DNA from: Acetomicrobium flavidum
GTDB lineage: Bacteria > Synergistota > Synergistia > Synergistales > Acetomicrobiaceae
DNA length: 64,000 bases
Assembly (NCBI RefSeq): GCF_900129645.1
Contig: NZ_FSQZ01000001.1
Span: 1,946,001-2,010,000, forward strand
Reading direction: 5' to 3'
The translations under genes were made by a program, and so were the position numbers. Positions 26,450-33,923 of the stretch are shown one piece after another. Position 1 is the stretch's first letter, and every line of letters starts with the position of its first letter. The notes under the pieces are model-generated. The model was not told where the DNA came from and did not search any database. It saw nothing but the letters and a program-made list of their open reading frames with translations.

Positions 26450-26720
26450 TTAATACATCATCCCAAGCAGCCACATGGGAATCACGCCGGGCAGAGGCAC
26501 GTCAAGGCCGTCTCTTACGACGAAATCTGCGGCTTTGCCCGATTTGCTCTTGCCGCCGACTTCCAGGGTTGCGCCGCCGACGACAAAGTCGCAAATACTT
26601 TCATCATCTGCTACAAAGACGCTCCTACCTGCTTTTTTGCGGGCGTAATGCACCTTGTCTATGATAACACCGTCGTAGCCGGCTCCGAAGGCCGCCTCGC
26701 TTACGTCCCACAGCTTGAAA
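26450..26720 (-). pseudogene. Remnant of an AAA+ ATPase of the DUF4143 type (C-terminus)
   Basis: The - strand frame reads GYDGVIIDKVHYARKKAGRS, VFVADDESICDFVVGG and ends VPLPGVIPMWLLGMMY, matching the C-terminal end of DUF4143-type ATP-binding proteins (E/Q-V-G-G-K, then I-P-L-W-L-L-G). The rest of the gene is missing; the 5' side of the remnant is broken by a right half of the GGGGTC repeat at 26717-26742. Confidence 0.6.
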
Positions 26721-26742
26721 TTCAAAACTAAAGACCTGACCC
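26717..26742 (+). repeat. GGGGTC repeat family, right half
   Basis: Sequence GAAATTCAAAACTAAAGACC then TGACCC, the right end of the family without its left part. It breaks the DUF4143 remnant. Confidence 0.6.
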
Positions 26743-26799
26743 TCGGGTATTTGTACTTAAGAAACCGTTTCACCATTGGAGCCGAATTTAAAATCTATA

Positions 26800-26837
26800 C
26801 TCGGGGAGGGCGGGCTTTTGCCTTCCCCGAGCTTTTT
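26800..26837 (+). terminator. Rho-independent terminator
   Basis: CTCGGGGAGGGC pairs with GCCTTCCCCGAG (one G-T pair) around an 8-base loop, followed by CTTTTT. This is a strong intrinsic terminator on the + strand, downstream of the metal-efflux genes and of the ATPase remnant. Confidence 0.8.
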
Positions 26838-27038
26838 CTGGTCTAACCTAGTAAAAGCTGTTTTCGTACAGCAACAGTTACCTGACCTCGTAGTGCTGCG
26901 CTTTAAACCTTTAACGGTAGCTCCCATGGCGTTTATGAGGTTTTAAAGCTGCTTGAGCTGTTATAATGTTATTGCAAAAATCAGCAAGACGTTAACTTAC
27001 AATGTCCTTTTCGAGCCAAAAAAAGGAAGGCGGTTATT

Positions 27039-27443
27039 ATGAATAAAGAAAACGAAAAAGAAATTGAAGCGAAACTGCGCGACTTTTTTGCCATGCAAGA
27101 CATAAAACTGGCCTTTCTGATTGGCTCTTACGCCAAAGGGACAGCTAGGCCAGATAGCGACGTGGACGTGGCCGTACTTTTCGGAAGGTCCTTTGACGTC
27201 AAGCAAGTATTAGACTTGAAAGAGCAACTCACTGAGTTAGTTGGAGTAGACGTAGACCTTGTAGTCCTTGATAGCGTCGGTCCGGTGATGAAAATGCAGG
27301 TGTTAAAAACGGGCATCTTATTGCATGCTGAAAAAGGGGCTTACGAGCAGTTTTTTGTCTCTACGGTAAATGAGTATGACGACTTAAAATATTGCCGCAG
27401 GGAAATTGAAGAAAACATCCTAAGGAGGCGGCTTTATGCCTGA
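27039..27443 (+). CDS. mntA: MntA-type nucleotidyltransferase antitoxin
   Basis: A 134-residue minimal nucleotidyltransferase with the signature GSYAKGTARPDSDVDVAVLF (G-S-x10-D-x-D) and a later DVDLVVLD. In MntA/HepT pairs it blocks the HEPN toxin by adding AMP groups to it. The toxin gene overlaps its 3' end by eight bases. A TATAAT at 26962-26967 is a possible promoter -10 but its -35 is unclear. Confidence 0.9.
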   Translation: MNKENEKEIEAKLRDFFAMQDIKLAFLIGSYAKGTARPDSDVDVAVLFGRSFDVKQVLDLKEQLTELVGVDVDLVVLDSVGPVMKMQVLKTGILLHAEKGAYEQFFVSTVNEYDDLKYCRREIEENILRRRLYA

Positions 27444-27855
27444 CAAGGACATAGTTTTGGCGAAGGTTGCGACTATACAAAGGTGTCTTGACAGGATCCG
27501 TGACGTTACGGGCCTTGATCCCAAAAGCCTTGAAGATATAGACAAGCAGGATATCTTTGTACTTAACCTGCAGCGTGCAATTCAAGCCTGTATAGACCTT
27601 GCCGCCCACGCTGTGGCATCAGAGCATTTAGGCCTTCCCGAAAGCGTCAGAGATAACTTCGTCATCTTAAAGGAAAAGGGAGTAATAGACCCAGAGCTTG
27701 CCTCAAGAATGCTCAAAATGACAGGGTTTCGAAATATAGCGGTTCATAATTACCAAGCGCTTGACTTAAATATATTAAAATCCATACTCGTAAACAACTT
27801 AAAAGACATCGAGGATTTTTATTCGGCACTTTTACGCTATTGGGGGTTTGCCTGA
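27436..27855 (+). CDS. hepT: HepT-type HEPN toxin
   Basis: A 139-residue HEPN ribonuclease, the toxin partner of MntA. The R-x4-6-H motif is visible as GFRNIAVHNYQ, with the following tyrosine that MntA modifies in known systems. The rest is helical, as expected. AGGAGGCGG just ahead of the ATG is its ribosome site, inside the antitoxin gene. The pair appears intact. Confidence 0.92.
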   Translation: MPDKDIVLAKVATIQRCLDRIRDVTGLDPKSLEDIDKQDIFVLNLQRAIQACIDLAAHAVASEHLGLPESVRDNFVILKEKGVIDPELASRMLKMTGFRNIAVHNYQALDLNILKSILVNNLKDIEDFYSALLRYWGFA

Positions 27856-27872
27856 TAAAACAAGCGAATGTC

Positions 27873-28049
27873 GTGAAAATCACGATTGCACCAGAGATCT
27901 CAAAGCATATCCTGGGATCCACGCTGTCAAGGCATCCCGGGATAGCCAGCTGGAGTAAGATTTACAGCGACATGGGCGTAAAGCCTAGCAGTTATCGCTG
28001 TTCTTTGGAATTGCTTTTGAGGCGAGCCATCAACGGCGAAAGCCTCTGA
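27873..28049 (+). pseudogene. Truncated B3/B4 domain gene copy
   Basis: From the GTG at 27873 the frame reads VKITIAPEIS, then jumps to STLSRHPGIASWSKIYSDMG, and continues VKPSSYRCSLELLLRRAING until a stop at 28047-28049. Compared with the complete copy at 22756 it lacks an internal block of about 45 residues and the whole C-terminal half. A broken duplicate. Confidence 0.75.
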
Positions 28050-28146
28050 AACGTCTCAATTGTTGTTGATTGCTATAGAAGTTTATAATGCAAATTATTA
28101 ATAAAAACTGGGACTCAGCTTAACATGAATGTTGCGCTAAATGAAG

Positions 28147-28755
28147 TCATATCTGTATATCCGGTTCCTGTACCCCTTTGAGCGGTCTAAGACCTTCGCT
28201 TTCTTTTAAGGCTTCCTTTAAAATGTCTTCTACGTCGCGTTCCTTAGCTGCCTTTTTTAAATAGTCGAAATCTATGTCTTCTGTATGCAGCGCTATGATT
28301 TTGACGGCCCATTCAAAGTCGCTTGGACTTTGCCAAAACTTGGCTGCAGACAGGCGGTCAATTATTAGGTCTTCTATGCCTATGATGTAGACATTTTTGC
28401 CGTCAATCTCTAGAACGGTCAATTTTTCCGGCGAACCGGCCAAGACCTCATCAGGGATCTCGATAGCGACATCAAGTTCTGTGGAATACCAATGCCTTTC
28501 GCCCATCCTATGCATAAATCCCAAGTTTTCAAGCACCGTCTTTACCTTTTCTCTGTCGCTTACCACCAAGTCGATATCCTTTGTAGCATAACCGCCTAAG
28601 GTGTAAAATTCCAGGGCGACTCCGCCGACCAAAATTGGCCTTATGCCTTCGGGCTCAAGAGCTTCCGTCAGCACGGCAATCACTCCCAGAGCTTTGCGAA
28701 GTGGATCATTTTCTTTCTTTAAAGCATTAAGAATATCCTTTATTCCTTCGTCCAT
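28147..28755 (-). CDS. Nucleotidyltransferase-fold protein (DUF6036-like)
   Basis: A protein of about 202 residues with the fold of MNT/AbiEii-type nucleotidyltransferases: PILVGGVALEFYTLGGYATK (G-G-x-A) followed by DIDLVVSDREK, then a helical C-terminal part. I start it at the ATG at 28755 (MDEGIKDILN), which overlaps the end of the small upstream gene and has GGAGG nearby, rather than at 28818. It forms a two-gene unit with that small gene and may be a toxin-antitoxin module; that is inference. Confidence 0.75.
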   Translation of the reverse strand: MDEGIKDILNALKKENDPLRKALGVIAVLTEALEPEGIRPILVGGVALEFYTLGGYATKDIDLVVSDREKVKTVLENLGFMHRMGERHWYSTELDVAIEIPDEVLAGSPEKLTVLEIDGKNVYIIGIEDLIIDRLSAAKFWQSPSDFEWAVKIIALHTEDIDFDYLKKAAKERDVEDILKEALKESEGLRPLKGVQEPDIQI

Positions 28756-28997
28756 TTCATGCGATACCTCCGCGGGCCAAGCTTTTCGATCTCCCCGCTG
28801 GCCAAAGCCTTCTGCCAACGGTTATAGTCCAGCAAAAATAAAACGACGTTTTCTTCCGGATCACGTGCCTTGCCTAAGCGTAGCGGCTTGCCTCTGTGGG
28901 CATCGATTGCTACATACAACTGCAGGGACTGCTTTCGCATTTTTTCTATATACTCATCATAGTTTAATTTCCTCGTTATTTTTAACGCCCTCCCCAA
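28740..28997 (-). CDS. Small protein of unknown family, paired with the nucleotidyltransferase
   Basis: An 85-residue basic protein. I do not know the family. It shares a striking C-terminal block with the gene at 30136: LLDYNRWQKALASGEIEKLG here and LLDYYRWRKALASGEIEKLD there, followed in both by PRRY-x-MKW. Its stop overlaps the start of the nucleotidyltransferase gene, so they are coupled. It could be the antitoxin or DNA-binding half of a module. Confidence 0.7.
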   Translation of the reverse strand: MGRALKITRKLNYDEYIEKMRKQSLQLYVAIDAHRGKPLRLGKARDPEENVVLFLLDYNRWQKALASGEIEKLGPRRYRMKWTKE

Positions 28998-29397
28998 AAG
29001 TTAATGCTTCCTTATTTGCTTTTGACGGATGTCCAGCCTTAATTTTTCTACGAAGTATAATCCCTCTGTTTGTTTTAGTTGCACGTGTCAAATCCCATAT
29101 GAAATTTAAGCTGGTTGCTTCTTTTATTTTATTATAACTCGAAACCAAGGAAACACATTCTTCATATTAATATAGCAGAAAAGTATGTTATTGTATTGCA
29201 TCATAGTATATCGTTAAAATGACATGCCGTAAACATAAGATTCAAAACTAAAGACCCGACCCCAAAGTTTTTTACGAACCTAATGTTTTTCACTAATCAT
29301 TTTTCAAATTCTCATAATATTCTAAGCAAAGAAAAAATCGCCGCCCCCAGCTTTTATTACTGATAACATTGCTGTGCAGCTTGCATATCAGACATGA
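28998..29397. other. Gap of 400 bases with a right half of the GGGGTC repeat
   Basis: At 29239-29263 lies ATTCAAAACTAAAGACCCGA then CCCC, a right half of the repeat family. Otherwise AT-rich with no defended frame or promoter. Confidence 0.5.
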
Positions 29398-29877
29398 TTA
29401 TATTAATGGAGCAGTCTTATTATAGGCGTAAAATCCAAAGGGAATGCCATTCCACCAGGTTACCCCAGCGATGGCATCCTTTGTCTGTGTCATCATGTAC
29501 CCATCAAATCGCTGGTCATCCTTTAGGTTCTTGGGAGTGTTATTGAAGTCAACCCAAAATACTATCCTGTGCCCAAGGGAGCTTGGTTTTTGATTGCCGG
29601 GGCCTTGCATGCCTTCGATGGAATCCTGTGGGTTAAGGGCTATCTTATAACGGACGGCAAAGTACTTAGGTCCGCCGCTTGGCAACGATTGAGATAGCTC
29701 CCCTGTCTTTCCGTCAGGCCCTAACGTCAGATATCCCTTCCATCCATCCCAAACTATATTATAGGTGCAACCGTATGAGGAACAACCGATAAAATCGTTC
29801 TTAGTCAATGCGGCAAAAGCGATGAAAGGAATGCCCGTTATGCATAATGCGAAAAGTATTAACAGTATTTTTTTCAT
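29398..29877 (-). CDS. Secreted hypothetical protein
   Basis: A 159-residue protein with a clear signal peptide: MKK, a hydrophobic core from residues 4 to about 20, and an AFAA cleavage region near residue 22. The mature part is rich in glycine and aromatic residues and has a cysteine pair (GCSSYGCTYN). It matches no family I know. GGGGGTAAATT lies upstream, and the protein is probably exported to the periplasm. Confidence 0.7.
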   Translation of the reverse strand: MKKILLILFALCITGIPFIAFAALTKNDFIGCSSYGCTYNIVWDGWKGYLTLGPDGKTGELSQSLPSGGPKYFAVRYKIALNPQDSIEGMQGPGNQKPSSLGHRIVFWVDFNNTPKNLKDDQRFDGYMMTQTKDAIAGVTWWNGIPFGFYAYNKTAPLI

Positions 29878-30135
29878 TTTAATTTACCCCCTCTTTAGTA
29901 TTTGGGGGCGGCGACTTCTGAAAATGTTATGTGTGTCACAAATTATAATGTTGTGAAATCATATTGTCAATACAGAGAGTCATTTATATGATAGTTCATA
30001 ATAATGAATAACAGATAAGCTGTAGTCAAGCTTTGGGGTCTACCATTCATTTATTGGTTTTGTAGTGGTAGACCCTGAGGTTTCCTCCATGTCCCTTAGG
30101 TTTCCACCAAAACTATGTCCTTTGTGGAATATCCG
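29878..30135. other. Gap with a perfect 10-bp inverted repeat
   Basis: GGGTCTACCA at 30036-30045 pairs with TGGTAGACCC at 30066-30075. Behind it two similar words, CCTGAGGTTTCC (30074-30085) and CCTTAGGTTTCC, occur 18 bases apart. Such terminal direct repeats next to an inverted pair are seen at insertion-sequence ends, so this may be a scar of an insertion sequence. Confidence 0.4.
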
Positions 30136-30384
30136 CTATCCTTGAACCCATTTCATGTGATATCTCCGCGGATCCAATTTTTCTATTTCCCCGCTGGCCA
30201 GCGCCTTCCTCCAGCGGTAATAATCCAATAAAAACAGAGCTCTCTCCTCTTGCGGGTCATGCATTTTGTTTGAACGCAACGGCATGTCGAGGCGAGATTT
30301 GCCTGTCATGCGCTGACGCATGGATTTTTCTTTAATTTTCTCGACAATTCTCTCGACATGTTCGTCGTAATTTATTGTTCTCAC
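30136..30384 (-). CDS. Small protein, paralog of the 28740 gene, without a partner
   Basis: An 82-residue basic protein sharing the C-terminal RWRKALASGEIEKLD...PRRYHMKW block with the gene at 28740. Here there is no nucleotidyltransferase gene behind it; the break next to 30136 leads into the inverted repeat region, so the partner may have been lost. GGAAGGTGC precedes the start region. Confidence 0.65.
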   Translation of the reverse strand: MRTINYDEHVERIVEKIKEKSMRQRMTGKSRLDMPLRSNKMHDPQEERALFLLDYYRWRKALASGEIEKLDPRRYHMKWVQG

Positions 30385-30478
30385 AATCTAGCACCTTCCT
30401 GCAGTTGAAGCCCCCAATTTATGCAAAATATAGATGCTTAACGTCAATACACTGCATGCCAGATATCCGCTTTGATCG

Positions 30479-30505
30479 TAAAATTCAAAACTAAAGACCC
30501 GACCC
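30479..30505 (+). repeat. GGGGTC repeat family, right half
   Basis: TAAAATTCAAAACTAAAGAC then CCGACCC, a right end without its left part, just past the 3' end of the flavoprotein gene. Confidence 0.6.
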
Positions 30506-30535
30506 TAAAGTCGGCTCTGGATAGACCTCTAAAAA

Positions 30536-31177
30536 TTACTTTACAAGCCTCGCGCCCAGCTCGTAAGCACGCTTGCAGTCTTCGGGGAATGCCTCTTCGT
30601 GGCGCTTCCTTTTGGCAACGGGGTCAAAGCGCCTGGCAGCGTACTTGGAGTAGTCGTCGAACTGCAGCGTGTCGTAACACATAAGCGACTCACAAGACCC
30701 AAAAAACCTCTCAAGAAGCCCTGCGTTGTCACGAAACATTCGGTCGTAGCCCATCTGTCTTGCGAGTTCCTCCGTCACGTTCATCGTGTAGACCCATGCA
30801 GTGCGGACCTTTTTGGGCTGCCGGACCGCGGCGTCGGGCTCGTAGATGGGAAATTGGAAAAAGAGCCTTTCCATGAAGGACCTCATCTCTCCCGTGACGT
30901 CTCCAAAGTAAATGGGAGATCCCAAGATCAGGGCATCAACGGTTCGTATCTCCTCTAAAAGGGGAGCTAAATCGTCATTTACGGCACACTTCCCAAAGCT
31001 TTTTCCGCCTTTAAGCTTGCAGGCAAAGCAGCTTATGCAGCCCTTGTAATCTAGGTCGTAAAGGTGCACCAGCTTTGTCTCGGCTCCTGCCGATTCTGCA
31101 CCTTTTAGGGCGTGTTCGAGCAAAGTTGCGGTGTTCCACTTTTTTCTTGGGCTTCCGTTTATGGCGATGACTTTCAT
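30536..31177 (-). CDS. NADPH-dependent FMN reductase / multimeric flavodoxin family
   Basis: A 213-residue flavodoxin-fold protein. The FMN loop is visible in INGSPRKKWNTATLLE, followed by a cysteine-rich insert CISCFACKLKGGKSFGKC typical of the iron-sulfur flavoprotein-like branch, and LILGSPIYFGDVTGEM. It would shuttle electrons or reduce quinones or aromatic compounds in the cytoplasm. GGGAGGTAC is its ribosome site. It is divergent from mobA. Confidence 0.85.
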   Translation of the reverse strand: MKVIAINGSPRKKWNTATLLEHALKGAESAGAETKLVHLYDLDYKGCISCFACKLKGGKSFGKCAVNDDLAPLLEEIRTVDALILGSPIYFGDVTGEMRSFMERLFFQFPIYEPDAAVRQPKKVRTAWVYTMNVTEELARQMGYDRMFRDNAGLLERFFGSCESLMCYDTLQFDDYSKYAARRFDPVAKRKRHEEAFPEDCKRAYELGARLVK

Positions 31178-31310
31178 TTTATGTACCTCCCATTCATGAT
31201 TGAACGTGACAAAAGTATTATAGCACCGCCTAAACCGGGCCCTTTTTACCGATGCCCTGTGTCGTCATAAAGTTTATAATAATTACAAAATTAAGACCGG
31301 AGCGTCAAAC

Positions 31311-31976
31311 ATGAATGACGTAACAAGCGGCGTTACCGCCGTAGTCCTTGCCGGGGGCAGGGGAAAAAGGATCGGCCAAAACAAGGCATTGCTAAAGATA
31401 GGCGACGTCTATCTGCTTGAGATAGTCCTAAAAAACATCAGGGCAATCTTTGACGACGTACTGCTTGTCGTCTCTTCGATTGACTACGATTACCTCATGT
31501 CCCGGCACTTTTCTTTCTTGTCCTGTTACTGTACGGACGTCATCGTCGACCCCATCTCCAACCAGGGCCCTCTTCTTGGCCTCATCCAGGGCTTGATGAG
31601 GTCCGACAACGAATGGACCTTTCTTTTAGGCTGCGACATGCCATTTGTAAACGGATCCCTGGTGAGACTGATTTACCAAAAAAGGACAAATACCTCCCAG
31701 GCGATCGTCCCTCGACTGCATGGCTTTCTTGAGCCGCTTCATGCCTTTTATCACCGCTCTTGCCTGCCTGCCGCAGAAAGCGCCTTCAGGCAGGGAAAAA
31801 GAAAGATCAAGGACTTTTATCCGCTCATCGATCTATGTGCCATCGAGGAAATCGAGATGAGCTTATTAAGGAATTATAAATTGTCGTTTTTTAACATAAA
31901 TACAGCAGAAGATCTACAAAAGGCAGAAAGTTTACAAATTATGGCCAAAAGACTGCAGCAGCAAGCCTCACGTTGA
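31311..31976 (+). CDS. mobA: Molybdenum cofactor guanylyltransferase
   Basis: MobA joins GMP to molybdopterin, giving the dinucleotide cofactor used by many Mo/W enzymes. The 221-residue protein has AVVLAGGRGKRIGQNKALLK (the nucleotide loop L-A-G-G-x-G-x-R and the K-A-L lysine), DPISNQGPLLGLIQGL and LLGCDMPFVNGSLV with the metal-binding aspartate. It stands 338 bases ahead of the C1 cluster and fits the need of FwdB/FwdD for a molybdopterin guanine dinucleotide. Confidence 0.88.
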   Translation: MNDVTSGVTAVVLAGGRGKRIGQNKALLKIGDVYLLEIVLKNIRAIFDDVLLVVSSIDYDYLMSRHFSFLSCYCTDVIVDPISNQGPLLGLIQGLMRSDNEWTFLLGCDMPFVNGSLVRLIYQKRTNTSQAIVPRLHGFLEPLHAFYHRSCLPAAESAFRQGKRKIKDFYPLIDLCAIEEIEMSLLRNYKLSFFNINTAEDLQKAESLQIMAKRLQQQASR

Positions 31977-32172
31977 GGCGTCCGCGCAAAAAAGCCTTAA
32001 ATCAGCGCGCGGCATGTTGTCGTCTTGCAATATCCCCTTGGATTTTGCCTAAAACCTGAGGGGCGTTGGCAGACGTACATCCTTGCGCCTGCCATAAAAG
32101 GCATTGGGTACTGGCAGGTATACACCTCATAAATCCGACAAAAGCTTGATGCGGTCTTGGATTAAATCTTGC

Positions 32173-32200
32173 TTGACAGAACATGGCGATAATATAATAT
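32173..32200 (+). promoter_or_regulatory. Likely promoter of the C1 cluster
   Basis: TTGACA at 32173-32178 is followed 16 bases on by TAATAT (32195-32200); an overlapping TATAAT at 32193-32198 gives a 14-base spacing. The block lies about 115 bases before the DUF2193-like gene and is the best promoter in the 337-base gap after mobA. The rest of the gap holds a 7-bp inverted pair (CCTGCCA...TGGCAGG, about 32087-32117) of unknown role. Confidence 0.55.
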
Positions 32201-32313
32201 ATAAGGTAGGTAAATGTGAGCGCAAAACAATGAGGGGGTGAAAGGGGCAACTGAATTAAGTTGCTTTGGATGTTTAGTTGATAAAATCATAAACGAGGAG
32301 GGTGAAGGGTTCC

Positions 32314-33849
32314 ATGGCTAATATGATTGAAAAGATGGTTAATGAGGCAATTGAGGCTACAAAGTCTGTGTTTCTTGTAATAAAGGAAAAACGCGGTGGT
32401 CAGTTCAAGCTGGAGGATTGCAAACCCTACGTTGACGCCGTCAACAAGATGACTGTTGGAGAGGGCCAGTGCAAGACCGTCATCGACCTTCACGTTCAGT
32501 CGGTCAACGCCCATTACGAGATTTTAAAGGGCATGACGGACTACATCCGGCCGGAGGACGATCCCTTCGTAGAGCATTTCCAGACCCCGCCCATTCTCGA
32601 AATACTGTATGAGGAAGATCCCGATTTCAAGAAATCGATGGAGAAGTTCATCGACGCCATCGCCAAAAACAGGGCCCTGATCGGCCGTGAGGCGGCCCGC
32701 AGATACGGCGGGATGTACGGCCCGACCTGCGTTGTCGACTTTGCCATGTCCGTAGGCTCGGTCCCGAACGTCGTCAACAAGATCTTAGTCGACCTCGACA
32801 TTCCCGAGAAGCACAAAAAGACGATACTCGCCTGCAAGTCCTGGGGCATGAACACCTCCTACGGCTTTGGCGCCGCCTTTAGGGCTGCCATAGAGTCCGG
32901 CAAGTCTGCCGCCGAGGCCGAAGAGGCCGAGGTAAAGCAGTTCCAGTTCATATATAAAGAGCCCGTAGAGGCGCAGGCAAGGCTCATGGAGACCCACAAC
33001 CTCGGCGGACACGGTCCCTACAGCTCCTTTGACGTCAGAAAATACATGGCCCAATACAAGGAATGGATGCGTCCTTATGTGGTGGCTGCGCTAAAGGCCG
33101 GCGTGCATCCGGCGAACATCACCGCCGTTCCCGCCTACTGCGTGGGCGACATCGGACACCACATCTCGCAGTCTGCCTACAATATGTTCAAGAGCGATAT
33201 GGTCTTCGGCATTTACGACGCAGTGATGCAGGTGTTCGAGAACACCATGAGAAAGGCCCTGAAGGAAGGCGCCTTCAAGAGCGAGTGGGATGTCCTGACC
33301 GTCGCGACGGGCGCTCCCGCCTGCGCCGTGGCTTATATCCTCTGGCTTGACAGCTTCACCGTCCCCATGGTCATAGACCTGCTCACCAAGCGCTTCTACA
33401 ACTACTGCGCCATGAACCCCAAGAGGGGAGAGGCCGACGAGCTTCACAACGTAGACTTCATGGACGTCATAGCCCGCGGAGAGGAGATCTTGGACATCAG
33501 CCCTCTGGGAGCCGGCGGAAAGATCAAGGGGATAGAGATAGACCTTTCGCCCATCGACAAGCACGAGATAGTGAGCAACCCGCAGCGCTACACCTATCCC
33601 GCGTGCGCCATCACCCAGAGGTTTGCCGCCCTCATGGCGCTTGCAGATTTTCCGTGCTACCTGACGCCGGAGTGCACCACCGCCACCTTGATGACCAACA
33701 TCATCGCAAAGAACCCCGGCATGCCCGGAGCTCCCGTCAGGGCCTGCAAGGGTTGCGCCGTGACGAAGCTCATCAAACGTAACGTTCCCTACGTCAAGGG
33801 AGAGGGCGCGGGTCCCTGCGGATATTGCGAATGGTATAGAGCTGTATAA
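32314..33849 (+). CDS. DUF2193-like protein of unknown function, first gene of the C1 cluster
   Basis: A 511-residue cytoplasmic protein resembling the DUF2193 family, which I know only from methanogenic archaea. Its function is not established. The sequence is rich in glycine and conserved-looking blocks (KSWGMNTSYGFGAAFRA, NLGGHGPYSSFDVRKYM, GAPACAVAYILWLDSF) and ends with many cysteines: TYPACAIT, YLTPECTT, RACKGCAVTK and GPCGYCEWYRAV, a possible metal or iron-sulfur site. I start it at the ATG at 32314, with GGAGGGTG at 32297-32304, not the GTG at 32302. It has its own promoter region and a strong hairpin right behind it, as if made in larger amounts than the rest. An enzyme that feeds or drains the C1 pool is my inference. 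Confidence 0.7.
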   Translation: MANMIEKMVNEAIEATKSVFLVIKEKRGGQFKLEDCKPYVDAVNKMTVGEGQCKTVIDLHVQSVNAHYEILKGMTDYIRPEDDPFVEHFQTPPILEILYEEDPDFKKSMEKFIDAIAKNRALIGREAARRYGGMYGPTCVVDFAMSVGSVPNVVNKILVDLDIPEKHKKTILACKSWGMNTSYGFGAAFRAAIESGKSAAEAEEAEVKQFQFIYKEPVEAQARLMETHNLGGHGPYSSFDVRKYMAQYKEWMRPYVVAALKAGVHPANITAVPAYCVGDIGHHISQSAYNMFKSDMVFGIYDAVMQVFENTMRKALKEGAFKSEWDVLTVATGAPACAVAYILWLDSFTVPMVIDLLTKRFYNYCAMNPKRGEADELHNVDFMDVIARGEEILDISPLGAGGKIKGIEIDLSPIDKHEIVSNPQRYTYPACAITQRFAALMALADFPCYLTPECTTATLMTNIIAKNPGMPGAPVRACKGCAVTKLIKRNVPYVKGEGAGPCGYCEWYRAV

Positions 33850-33869
33850 TTAAACTTTAATCGCAAAAG

Positions 33870-33899
33870 AGGGGGGTTGGAGCATATCCGATCCCCCTT
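33870..33899 (+). terminator. Hairpin between the DUF2193-like gene and mtdB (attenuator or processing site)
   Basis: AGGGGGG and TTGGA pair with TCCGA and CCCCCTT around a GCATA loop, a stem of about 11 pairs. The T-run after it is weak (TTCATTGTAT), so it may act as a partial terminator or protect the upstream message end. It sits 21 bases after the stop of the first gene. Confidence 0.6.
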
Positions 33900-33923
33900 C
33901 ATTGTATAAAGGGGGTAAGTGAC

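Noticed and set aside
9989-30505. REP elements driven by a RAYT transposase in this window
   Set aside because: The ends look right for such an idea, but no Y1/RAYT transposase gene is present in the window, so the driver is unknown.
32193-32198. TATAAT at 14 bases from TTGACA as the exact -10 box
   Set aside because: The spacing is too short for a standard promoter; the overlapping TAATAT with 16-base spacing is preferred.
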